Assembly (NCBI GenBank): GCA_003116975.1
Contig: BGKB01000050.1
Span: forward strand, 62,001 to 126,000
DNA from: Aurantiochytrium sp. KH105
Taxonomy: Eukaryota > Sar > Bigyra > Thraustochytrida > Thraustochytriidae
Length of the DNA: 64,000 nt
Reading direction: 5' to 3'
Shown: piece after piece, positions 55,796-64,000 of the stretch
Position numbering within the stretch: the first letter of the stretch is position 1
Layout of the letters: the number at the start of each line of letters is the position of its first letter
The notes under the pieces: model-generated
The model's database searches: none
What the model was told of the DNA's origin: nothing
What the model saw: only the letters and a program-made list of their open reading frames with translations
Program-made: the position numbers and the translations under genes

Positions 55796-57007
55796 ATGCA
55801 CATGCAACGCGCGGTGTCGACGGGCGCGGAAAGCGGCGGCAGCGGCTCTGGCGTCTCGGCGTCCTCGCGGACGCTGCTGCCCAAGCCCGGGACGGGCTTG
55901 CCCTCGAGCAACTCCTTCACGGCGACGTCCGCCGCCGAGGCCGCGAGCGCCGCGGAATCTGCGCGAGCCCCGCGCCGGGCGCCGCCCGAGCACGCTTCGG
56001 CGGCGTCGTTCGACCGAGGCCCGGGCTCCTTCGCGGCGCGGCAGAGCGCGGAGAGAAGGGCCAACACGGGCGGCGGCGGCGGCAACGGCGGCAGCGGCGG
56101 CAATGGCGGCAATGGCGGCGGCTTCGGCACCAGCACGAGCAGCACGGCCAGCACCGGCAGCACTAGCGCTCGAGACAACGCCGCTGCGGGCGGCGGAGGC
56201 TCCGCGGGGGGCGCGCAAGATGGGCCGGCGCGGCCCGCCCCCGGCACCATGCACAGGCAGATCTCCGACGACTTTCGTAAGGCCGCGAGGAAGGCCGAGT
56301 TCGAACCCAGGACCTCGGAGCGCCTCGAGCGCAACATGGCGCGCGTCCACGCCGCCATGGAGGCCGACAGCATGGCCGCTTTCGGTAAGTAAAGACTCGT
56401 TGACTGATTGATGAAGAATAGGAACCGATCCCTTCTTTGTCAACCATGCACGTGGAAGGAGGAACATTGTGTCGAGCTGACGAGCGCATGACGCAATCAG
56501 GACAAAACAAGGAAAAGGTTCTCCGAGGAATCGACGAAATTAGGAAGCGGCAGATGGACGTGTTCAGGCACCAAATGCACCTCGAATTCAGGTACGTTGA
56601 TTCTCCAGAGAATGCGTCATTCGATCTTGCAACTAGCAGTCGTCTTCTTCTTCTTCTTTTTCTCCTTTTTCTTTTTTCTGACAGACCCTTTTCTCTCCAT
56701 TTACACATGAAGCCTTTCAATGGACGACAATGAGGAAGACGTGATGGATCCCGAGCAAAAGATCTTTTCTTCAGAGGGCTTTTCGGAGGAGTTCCAGGAA
56801 AAGTTCAAAAAGAAGGAGCGGGTTCGCGATGATATACACGGTATGCTCGAACAGCTCACCAAACAGCTGCAGGAGGTTAATGCTGCCGGAGTAGTGGCGC
56901 ATATGCCTGTGGACCCAAGCTACACAGAACCAAAACACTCCGATGCCGCGGCAACAGGTGATGGTGGTGACGGTTTCGAACCAAATTGGAATGTTGATTT
57001 CGCGTAG
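55796..57007 (+). CDS. Three-exon gene, protein of unknown function
   Basis: Exon 1 is 55796-56384, exon 2 56501-56591 and exon 3 56713-57007. The introns (116 and 121 bp) start GTAAGT and GTACGT and end CAG and AAG. The joins stay in frame, giving about 324 residues. The N-terminal half is low-complexity Ser/Ala/Gly with a GGNGG-type stretch. From the end of exon 1 onward the sequence is well structured and charged: ISDDFRKAARKAEFEP and LERNMARVHAAMEADS, then KVLRGIDEIRKRQMDVFRHQ across exon 2, then EEFQEKFKKKERVRDDIHGM and LEQLTKQLQEV in exon 3. Most of this should be helical. No family is recognised. The alternative acceptor at 56683-56684 would soon stop, which supports the acceptor at 56711-56712. 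It starts 82 bases after the channel stop. Confidence 0.62.
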
Positions 57008-57321
57008 TCAACACAAAATGTCCTTCGTAATGAATTGAGCCCAAGCCGCAGGCCTTAGTCTGGTTCAAACAGAGAGAATACGTGGCACGTTATACGTTAC
57101 TTTTGAATAAGCTTCGTGGCTCGCTGCTACTATGGACGGACACGTGCGTTGCGTTGCGTAGCGTTGTGTCATGTGATCTCGGCGTGTCGCTCCAGCGCAC
57201 CTTTTGTTCGACATACACCATACCATGGATACCCCAAATCTGTCTACTTACGGAATTCCCGCGACGACTGGACCTGCCTAGCTGGTTGCGGTTCAAGCTC
57301 GTCTCCCGTTCTCCATGTCTT
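57008..57321. other. Convergent 3' region
   Basis: Spacer between the three-exon gene and the DNA2-like gene, with no coding potential and a TGCGTTGCGTAGCGTTG minor repeat near 57145. Confidence 0.35.
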
Positions 57322-60300
57322 CTATATTTTGGACTCTCTCGCGCGGTGAAGCGAGTCAAAGCCCTCGCACGCCGTTGGTGGCAGATCCTTTGAAAAACCT
57401 TTTGCACGAATGTGGCCAATCATTTTGGCACAGACTTTGGAAGCATGGAGCGTGGAAGCTGATCCAATCACGATGAGTTTTTTCTTGGCACGCGTGATGG
57501 CCACGTTGATTCGGGCCACATCGTGCAGCAGCCCCCCGACGTCCTTTTGTACATTTGATCTTACCATTGAAATGATAATACATTCCTTGTCACGGCCCTG
57601 ATATGTGTCGATCGTCGCCACCTCGACGCCATCACGCCCGGGAAGCTCCTTCCTCAATGCTTGCACTTGCGAGCGGTACGGCGTTATAATGCCAATGTCG
57701 CTTTCATCAGCCCCGCAAGTGATCATTCCATTCACAAGGAGACTCACAATCTTGGCCTCGCTTCGATTCTGCAGTCGACCATAGTGCTCTGTCTGCACCT
57801 TGTCCGAGCCTACGTCTGGCTGTGATACCAGGCCGGTTCCTCCAGCCAAGTCCTGGGTGTTATTGACCGTGCTGTGCATGGCAACACGTGTATCGGACGC
57901 GTTAACGATATTGTCTGTATTGAGAAAAAGGAGCTTCGCGTTCGGGTCGACCGAGTGCAAGAGCCATTGGTCTTCTTGGCTTGCTCCAGCACGCCAGAGC
58001 ACGCCTTCGCGCTGCTCCGCAAATTTTGGCAAGCGCATCGAACCCTTGGCCACAGCTTCGCTACCAGCCTCAAGCGCCGTCGCGCTACAGATCTTGCGTT
58101 CATCTCCGAGTTCTCGTGGTGCATAGACGAGATCGTTGGCGAGGTCCATGATCTCCGTGTTCATGCGATACTGCTTAGAGAGGAAAACTCTGCTTTTTTC
58201 ATGCGCTTCACCCAGTTCCTTGAGCAAGGTCTCTCCCATGCCAAGAGCTTTGGCGTGCGTGCTCTTGACGAGCGGTGGCAGCTGCTTGTCGTCTCCAATG
58301 AGGATAAAGCGCTTGGCGCGGCTGATGGGCCCAATGAGCTGCGGCGTGATCGCCTGGCCAGCCTCGTCAACAATGACGTAATCAAACTTGCATTTGCGTA
58401 CAAAGGCCGACTTCGCACTTAGACACGTGACGCCCACAACAAGACCCGGTTTTGTCTTGAGCTTGTGGAGATCTTCGAGACTTTGGCGCGAGATCAAACA
58501 CTCGTGCAAGTCCGGGTGCACCTTGTTTTTGCGACCAACACGATAGACGTCTACACTTTCCTTGATCTTGAGCAACAGACTGTCCACCGCGTTATTCGTA
58601 TACGAGCACACCAGTACGGAGGCTTTGAGTTGGACGAGTGCGCGAACGACAAAGCTAATGGTTGTGGATTTGCCTGTTCCAGGCAAACCTTGGATACAAA
58701 CGTAGTCATCCGCAGCGAGAACGTAGCGAATTGCCTTTTTCTGTTGGTCATTCATTTGGCTGTTGAAGAATGTCTCTAACTTGGCAGCTTCAGAATTCGA
58801 GTCAGTCGACACCGCTCCGTTTGGCCCTGAGAAAGCAAGCGTCGCCGGTGCCCCTGGCGTGGCGAGCATTTTGTGCAAGGCGTCAAGTCTCGTATTTCCG
58901 CTCCACACCTCGGTTGGAATAGGCCCGCGAGCACGAAAAACGCCACCTTGGTCGTCGTCTAGAAACCGCGGCTCGACATGGTCAATGATGAGCTCGCGAT
59001 GCCGATCGACCCGGGGCGACGTCTCCCCGCTTGAAGGCGGACCCTGCGCTCCGGAAGAGGACACTTTCATGAACTGCGTAAGACTCGACTTTACATTTTT
59101 GACCCAGCCTACCTGAAAGCCCTGCTGGTCGACGCGCCAGTAAAGGTCCTCAAGGCGAGCGTTTTCCGGTAGCGGCACGGGGTTTGCGAGTTCGAGCGTG
59201 ACGGTGTCTCTGGTCATGTCATGCACGATGCCATCGCAGAGTCCAATGTGTCTGCCCTCCAAGCTGATAACGACCCGCTCGCCAAGACTCAGGTTGGACT
59301 GCAATATGGAAGGATGCGTCTTGGGGGAGGTGTTGCCCTCACTTGTGACCAGAGGGTGTCTTTGGAACAAGCAGTGAAAGGAGCGCGATGCAAACGTTGA
59401 GTCCAGCGGCTCAGTGGAGACAAGCTTGAGCGACGCAATGCACTTGCCACGGTTTTCGCGAGCGTTCCCCGTCATTGTCCACAGTTCACGCAGCCTTCCG
59501 GACGACTCTTTGGCCTCTACGTCGATTAGCTTCATCCACCTGCGATAGAATGCAATATGCGAATCGGAGAGGTGGCCCACAATAGCGTTGTATTCGTCTG
59601 GTCCGATGCCAGATGACTCGGCCGTTCCCTTTTCGAGCGCACGATGAACAGTCATGCATCCCACCTTTTCAAAACATCTCGTGCACAAGCTGCTCTGGTT
59701 TCGATAGCCCAAGACGTGCGGCATTTTCATATCCTCGATGTCTTCGAGTGTGCCGACACTCTGCTCTTCACCATTCTTTTGCTGCGACTGCAATGCGGCA
59801 CCGTTTGAGCTGCGGAGATAGTGAGGCGTGGCTGGGACCGCAAAGCGGTTTCGGTTCTGCACGACTGTGGCAACGTGACTGTGCTCGCGAGCAACGCCCT
59901 GGAGAAACGCCTTTTCCTTCCCCGGGAGTTTGTTGAACCCCTGCTTGTCTCCGCGCGTAATGTACATGAGCAGGCCGGCGCCGCTAAGACTACCGGAGCC
60001 AGAGCCAAAGAGCTTGCGTTCGCGATAGCGATCCTCCATAAGCAGCGAGTACAAGAGTACTTGGTGCGAATAGCGCTGGCGGACCGCGCCAGTCTTCAGT
60101 TCCAAAACGGCCTCAAATGTTTCGGGAGTGTCTTCCTCCTTGCGATGGACCTTGATGCGCGCGACAAGGTCCGGAGTGCCCACAATTCCCCACATACATG
60201 AATACACCTTGTCTTCAGAGAGAAGAATTTCTTCAATCTCAACATAACCCTCGCCCTGTCCAGGGCCGAGATGAATTCTTGTCTTGCCGCCCGTGGCGTC

Positions 60301-62811
60301 TGCGCGTCTATCTTGGTAATTGTTTTTGTTGATGGTGTTGGTGGTGGTGGTTCTCTGCGCACCACGCGTCTCCAAGGGTGTCTTTGGCTGAGTCAGCGTG
60401 GGCATGTGGTGCAGAGAAAAGTCTTTCAATGCCGTTACGACGCCCTCAAGCTCGCCCATCGCCGCAGCCGCGGACATGTCCACGGCAAACAGCTCCTCCT
60501 TGGCTTGCGGCGAATCTAGGATCTCCTTCATGATCGCCTCGAGCGTTTTCTCGTCGTCGAGAAGATTCTGCTCACCGTTCTGCTCGCAATAGGGCAAGAG
60601 AATGCGCTCCACCAACTCGTGCTTCAAGTGGCCCAAGACAAGTGATGGGTTGCTCTCCGAAAGGCTCATTTCCTGCTTGAGCATGGCCCGCCGCACGCAC
60701 TCTGACGAGTCCATGATACTTGTGGGGGAGACGAGAAAGTCTGGATTGACGACCAAAAAGTTGCGATCTCTCGAAACCACAATTGGCTCGCTGAAGCTGT
60801 TGGGCTTGCCATGAGACCAGACCACGTTGACATAGTCGTTCTTGCGAGGTAGCGTATCCTCGTCCGCCCATTCGTCCAGAAGGATGACTCTTGCGGTTTC
60901 GCCGGAAGGACGAATTTCCACCTCGAGCTCGGCCACGTCATCGGCGCCAAAAGTAGGGTATCGCAGAAACTTGATCACTTTGGCTCGCGTGAAAACGGAG
61001 AACTCAAAATTTGCAGACCCGGAAAAAGGTGGCAAAATTTGCGGATTTATTTCCAGAGAATCACTGGACATCTTCTTCGTTTCATTGCCCGATGCTTTCT
61101 TGCCGCCTTCCTCGAATTGCTCCATTGCAGCGAGAAACATATCATCGTCCAATGAGGAAGACATTTGTGCACTTGCGTGCGTTGTAGGCGCGGGTGCAGT
61201 TGCCAACGATGGGGCAAATATGTTACCTGAAGGCGCGGCATTTACATGAGCTGACGACGTCGACTCAGCCGCGCGACCACCCTCATGGTCTACTTGCATC
61301 GGTTCCGAGTCGTAAGTAGCTCTGGGCGCAGAGCTAGATGTAGGTTTGAGCGGCAGCTCTGATGCAGCGTTGGGCGCCGAGGACGGCATGATTTTGGAAA
61401 TGCTAGTATTGGCTTCTGCGGCCTCCAAAGCCGCCCACATGAGTGACTCTTCAAGATCATCGGCAGCCTGTGGTGCGTGCTGCCTCTCTTCCTGAAGACC
61501 TGTATCGATGTGCAACGGTGCTGATATCGCAGTCACTGGCGCTTCAGCTTGCATGTTCTCTGCGGCAGGGACCTTGGCACATGGATTGCTAATGGGCATG
61601 GAAGCAGCTCGGGTCGCCGTCGTGACAGGGGTCGTTTGCGACTGCGAGGACGATGGCATGGAAGCGGCTCGGTTCAAGGGTTGTTGATGTTGGTGCAAGT
61701 CTTTTTGCAGCCGCGGTTCATGTTGAATTTGTCGCGACTCCAAGATTTGCTGGTTGTTCAACTGAAGCGGTTGCATCGTTTGCCGACGAACCTGGGGTTG
61801 CTGATGTTGCAAAGGCTGAAGTTGTTGCGGTTGGGCAGGACGCCGCTGTTGCTGTTGCTGTTGCTGTGATTGTTGTTGTTGTTGCAAAGGCTGAAGTTGT
61901 TGCAGTTGGGCAGGACACCGCTGTTGCTGTTGCTGTTGCTGATGCTGTTGCTGTTGCTGCTGTTGTTGATGATTTTGCTGTTGCTGATGCTGATGCTGTT
62001 GCGTTGAGCGGGGGAACACCTCAGAGCGAGGTGGATGGCGGGATAATAGGTGACCAGATGGTTGCTGGCCAGCGGAGCGCGCGCCACTCATGATTGGACC
62101 GCCCGTCTGACCCGCCTGAGCCACTTGACCCGCCTGACCCGCCTGACCCGCCTGACCCGCCTGACCCGCCTGGCGAAGCTTGCGCTTGCTCAAGGCCTCT
62201 GCTCGTTTCGCCGCAATTTCCGCTTTGGAGCGACGGGGGCGCATGCCGCGGGCGGGCGCTGCCTGAGGACCAGCCGCAGAGATTGTGACCGAAGACAATG
62301 TGCGCGCTGGCGGCTGACGGGGTCGTTTCGCAAGATTATGTGTAAGTTGATCAAGAAGACTGTTGATTCCAGGGTCGGTATCGCCTCGCGCAGCCCTCTC
62401 AGCGCCAAGAGCATCCAGTCTGGGCCCAAGATTGACGGCTATATTCTCTGAGGAATCTTTTGGTGCATTTTCCTCGTACACCCACTGTCGAAGCAAGGTG
62501 TTGTTGTTCTCCTGGTTGTGCTCACTGCTCTGATGCGAAAGGCTATTGCGGTCGGCGATGGCACCGGCGTGGGCCTGTCCGTGTGACAAAGGTCCAGCGA
62601 GCCGCGGTCGCTTGCCGCCCTGACCCTGGTGGACACGGGAAAGCACCTCGTCGAGGTTGTTGAGCTCCGTCGCTGGGTGCGCCGTGCTTCGAGCCATGCG
62701 CTTTCGGTCCGTGGACGGGGCGCGCTCGTGCCAGGACACCATGGTCGCCTGTCTTGGCGTGCCTACCTGCGGCGACGACACGGGCGTCACGCCCGTGTAC
62801 TCGTCCTCCAT
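57322..62811 (-). CDS. DNA2-like nuclease-helicase with Q-rich N-terminal extension
   Basis: The ATG at 62811 (MEDEYTGVTPVSS) gives 1829 residues; the frame reaches 62874 only with a GTG. The N-terminal ~650 residues are low complexity: a QAGQAG run, long poly-Gln (coded at ~61790-62010), and Ser/Ala stretches. A RecB/Cas4-like nuclease domain follows at about residues 690-1060, with ECVRRAMLKQEM, LGHLKHELVERIL and VLELKTGAVRQRYSHQ, and the CTRCFEKVGC cluster expected to hold an iron-sulfur centre. The superfamily 1 helicase part has Walker A GLPGTGKSTT, DYVIVDEAGQAI, GDDKQLPPLV, LSKQYRMN and YQGRDKECIIISMVRSN. DNA2 trims long Okazaki flaps and resects double-strand breaks. Family DNA2 proteins are usually 1000-1500 residues; the extra length is in the N terminus. 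Confidence 0.92.
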   Translation of the reverse strand: MEDEYTGVTPVSSPQVGTPRQATMVSWHERAPSTDRKRMARSTAHPATELNNLDEVLSRVHQGQGGKRPRLAGPLSHGQAHAGAIADRNSLSHQSSEHNQENNNTLLRQWVYEENAPKDSSENIAVNLGPRLDALGAERAARGDTDPGINSLLDQLTHNLAKRPRQPPARTLSSVTISAAGPQAAPARGMRPRRSKAEIAAKRAEALSKRKLRQAGQAGQAGQAGQAGQVAQAGQTGGPIMSGARSAGQQPSGHLLSRHPPRSEVFPRSTQQHQHQQQQNHQQQQQQQQHQQQQQQQRCPAQLQQLQPLQQQQQSQQQQQQQRRPAQPQQLQPLQHQQPQVRRQTMQPLQLNNQQILESRQIQHEPRLQKDLHQHQQPLNRAASMPSSSQSQTTPVTTATRAASMPISNPCAKVPAAENMQAEAPVTAISAPLHIDTGLQEERQHAPQAADDLEESLMWAALEAAEANTSISKIMPSSAPNAASELPLKPTSSSAPRATYDSEPMQVDHEGGRAAESTSSAHVNAAPSGNIFAPSLATAPAPTTHASAQMSSSLDDDMFLAAMEQFEEGGKKASGNETKKMSSDSLEINPQILPPFSGSANFEFSVFTRAKVIKFLRYPTFGADDVAELEVEIRPSGETARVILLDEWADEDTLPRKNDYVNVVWSHGKPNSFSEPIVVSRDRNFLVVNPDFLVSPTSIMDSSECVRRAMLKQEMSLSESNPSLVLGHLKHELVERILLPYCEQNGEQNLLDDEKTLEAIMKEILDSPQAKEELFAVDMSAAAAMGELEGVVTALKDFSLHHMPTLTQPKTPLETRGAQRTTTTNTINKNNYQDRRADATGGKTRIHLGPGQGEGYVEIEEILLSEDKVYSCMWGIVGTPDLVARIKVHRKEEDTPETFEAVLELKTGAVRQRYSHQVLLYSLLMEDRYRERKLFGSGSGSLSGAGLLMYITRGDKQGFNKLPGKEKAFLQGVAREHSHVATVVQNRNRFAVPATPHYLRSSNGAALQSQQKNGEEQSVGTLEDIEDMKMPHVLGYRNQSSLCTRCFEKVGCMTVHRALEKGTAESSGIGPDEYNAIVGHLSDSHIAFYRRWMKLIDVEAKESSGRLRELWTMTGNARENRGKCIASLKLVSTEPLDSTFASRSFHCLFQRHPLVTSEGNTSPKTHPSILQSNLSLGERVVISLEGRHIGLCDGIVHDMTRDTVTLELANPVPLPENARLEDLYWRVDQQGFQVGWVKNVKSSLTQFMKVSSSGAQGPPSSGETSPRVDRHRELIIDHVEPRFLDDDQGGVFRARGPIPTEVWSGNTRLDALHKMLATPGAPATLAFSGPNGAVSTDSNSEAAKLETFFNSQMNDQQKKAIRYVLAADDYVCIQGLPGTGKSTTISFVVRALVQLKASVLVCSYTNNAVDSLLLKIKESVDVYRVGRKNKVHPDLHECLISRQSLEDLHKLKTKPGLVVGVTCLSAKSAFVRKCKFDYVIVDEAGQAITPQLIGPISRAKRFILIGDDKQLPPLVKSTHAKALGMGETLLKELGEAHEKSRVFLSKQYRMNTEIMDLANDLVYAPRELGDERKICSATALEAGSEAVAKGSMRLPKFAEQREGVLWRAGASQEDQWLLHSVDPNAKLLFLNTDNIVNASDTRVAMHSTVNNTQDLAGGTGLVSQPDVGSDKVQTEHYGRLQNRSEAKIVSLLVNGMITCGADESDIGIITPYRSQVQALRKELPGRDGVEVATIDTYQGRDKECIIISMVRSNVQKDVGGLLHDVARINVAITRAKKKLIVIGSASTLHASKVCAKMIGHIRAKGFSKDLPPTACEGFDSLHRARESKI
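61790..62010. repeat. Coding poly-Gln (CAA/CAG) repeat in the DNA2-like gene
   Basis: GTTGCTGTT-type runs on the plus strand encode mixed CAA/CAG glutamine tracts broken by RPAQLQQLQPL-like spacers that are themselves repeated, so the tract grew by unit duplication. Confidence 0.85.
62102..62172. repeat. Coding QAG repeat in the DNA2-like gene
   Basis: Nine-base units encode tandem Gln-Ala-Gly, about six copies, in the N-terminal extension. Confidence 0.85.
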
Positions 62812-63667
62812 CGTCGCAGGCGCAAAGAGATCTGAAAAATTGGGCAAGCTAGAAGCTTCGCGCGCTCTCGGCACGCTCTCGTCTCGGCCACCCTCGTAGC
62901 TAGCTCGCTATTTGAGCAACCGTTCGCGCAGGGGCTGTTTCTCTGGGCCTGGCCGGGCGTCGCCGCGCCTCGTCGCCGCCGCTGCCACCGTCTCGCGCCT
63001 CGCCGCGCCGCGCCGCGCCGCCCTCGCTCGGCGCGAACCTCTTCTTTGCGGGCGTCTGCCTCGCTGCCAAACGCCCTTGGTGGTTTGATGAGTCGGGGCT
63101 CGCTCGAATTTTTCAAATTCAAATCTAAACCTAACATACCCTAACCTAACCGTCGCTTTTCTTCCCCGTTCGCAAGAGAACGGGAAAGAAGACAGAAAGA
63201 AAAAAAGAAAAAGCAAGGTAGCAAGAAAGATAGGCAGAACATGCTCAGCGGGCGAGCGAGCTGAGAGATTGGCAACATGCCACGCCCGCTTCCTCAATCT
63301 TCTTCTTCTTTTTCTTCTTCAGCAGCATACGCAGCGTACGCAACAGCAGAAGTAGCAGTGGCATGTAGTTGAAGGCGAAGCAGCCGCAGCCGCGCTTAGA
63401 ACAGATCCGTTTCCGATACATACATAAATTTAGTGTGTACTAGACTAGAACGGTGCGCGAGGGGTCCGCGAACGGAGCGCGTGAGAGTCAAAGGAGAGGC
63501 TCGGAAAAGCGATGATAGCTTGCACTTGAGGAGGGCTCGGACGCGAGGCCGGTACGGTAGCAATAGAAGAAACATGCCGCCAAAAGTGCGGGATAATTGC
63601 CGGACGCCTTGAACGCGCGCGCGCGCGCGCGCGCTCGTGAGGCGAGAAGAGAAGAGTAGAGTAGAGA
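62812..63667. other. Divergent intergenic region
   Basis: Promoter and leader region between the DNA2-like gene and the gene at the right edge. It contains CGCCG/CGCCT runs (62965-63025), a degenerate telomere-like CCTAA patch (63125-63151), TTCTTC-rich sequence, and a CG run (63613-63634). Frames on the minus strand here are not convincing. Confidence 0.4.
63125..63151. repeat. Degenerate telomere-like CCTAA repeats
   Basis: CTAAACCTAACATACC is followed by CTAACCTAACC, giving four to five imperfect CCTAA units in noncoding DNA. Confidence 0.55.
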
Positions 63668-64000
63668 ATGCAGTCTTCAACGGAGACGGACTCTGTCGCG
63701 TCGACGAAGAAGACAAATTTTGGCTTGGCCGATGTGCACTCGAAGATGCAACAGAAGCTCGCCGAAGCCGAGGAGGCACGTAGACGCGCGAGCGAGGAAG
63801 CGGCGCAAAGGCGACGCGAGGAGAGCAAATGGTACCGTGCCATCAAGGCCGAGGAAGAACGCCTTGTGGACATCCGAAGTCGAGAGGCTGAAGGCTATCC
63901 TCACTGGAGCGCCAAAGATTTCGGCGGTGCCTACCACTCGAGCCGCATTGCCAACAAGTTTCCCATTGCAGGGAGCGCTATTGAACTGGAACGCGTCCGC
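63668..64000 (+). CDS. 5' part of a coiled-coil/helical protein gene (runs off the right edge)
   Basis: An ATG at 63668 opens a frame that stays open for all 111 codons to the window end. The sequence starts MQSSTETDSVAST, then a Glu/Ala/Arg-rich helix (QKLAEAEEARRRASEEAAQR), then KWYRAIKAEEERLVDIRSRE, and a more ordered GYPHWSAKDFGGAYHSSRIA. The codon bias is typical of genes in this window, and the frames on the opposite strand look like its shadow. No family is recognised from this part. Further exons lie outside the window. Confidence 0.7.
   Translation, partial: MQSSTETDSVASTKKTNFGLADVHSKMQQKLAEAEEARRRASEEAAQRRREESKWYRAIKAEEERLVDIRSREAEGYPHWSAKDFGGAYHSSRIANKFPIAGSAIELERVR

Noticed and set aside
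1-64000. CRISPR array, rRNA, virus-like or LTR elements
   Set aside because: No spaced repeats of CRISPR type, no rRNA-like sequence and no reverse transcriptase, integrase or capsid frame were seen.

Overview
The window is nuclear DNA from a eukaryotic microbe. It is GC-rich and compact, with about two dozen protein genes in 64 kb on both strands. Most genes are long single exons. The few introns I can place are short GT-AG introns of about 115-195 bp. The gene set (an ankyrin/polycystin-type channel, an EF-hand cation exchanger, two alpha-carbonic anhydrases, GPI-anchor synthesis, exocyst Sec3, DNA2, an SLC44 choline-transporter-like protein), together with the high GC, fits a thraustochytrid or labyrinthulid stramenopile best. 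That placement is inference. I see no plastid, bacterial or organellar features, no CRISPR array, no rRNA or tRNA that I can support, and no retroelement or DNA transposon.

Left part (1-16.4 kb): 3' part of a PP1-type phosphatase; an isocitrate-lyase/PEP-mutase family enzyme; a 76-residue two-exon gene; an SLC44-like membrane protein; a mitochondrial carrier; a one-span membrane protein with FPT repeats and a SAM-like tail; a possible short gene; an N-myristoylated SUFU-like protein; two tandem alpha-carbonic anhydrases that both end in a CaaX box; and an acidic coiled-coil protein.

Middle part (16.4-43 kb): a very long M16 peptidase of insulysin/nardilysin type, also ending in a CaaX box; a decayed TIR-like gene; a coiled-coil protein; a sugar-porter MFS transporter; a 1725-residue coiled-coil protein with a five-copy W/FL motif; a UBA-PUB-UBX p97 adaptor; a sterol-desaturase/fatty-acid-hydroxylase enzyme divergent from a DPH6-like ATP pyrophosphatase; a PIG-G/GPI7 ethanolamine-phosphate transferase; and a hormone-sensitive-lipase-like hydrolase. 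A 2.3-kb gap without a supported gene follows and holds a 213-bp tandem duplication.

Right part (43-64 kb): an EF-hand Na+/Ca2+ exchanger, exocyst Sec3, an ankyrin-polycystin channel, a three-exon gene of unknown function, a long DNA2 nuclease-helicase, and the 5' end of a gene that leaves the window.

The genes do not form an operon or one pathway. The observations most worth follow-up are the two soluble-type alpha-carbonic anhydrases with farnesylation-type tails, next to an M16 peptidase that also carries a CaaX box; the ankyrin-polycystin channel with a long insert between S2 and S3; the five-copy W/FL repeat protein; and the decayed TIR-like gene. Many open frames begin at non-ATG codons or in GC-rich leader sequence. 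I moved those starts to the first plausible ATG and say so in each entry.
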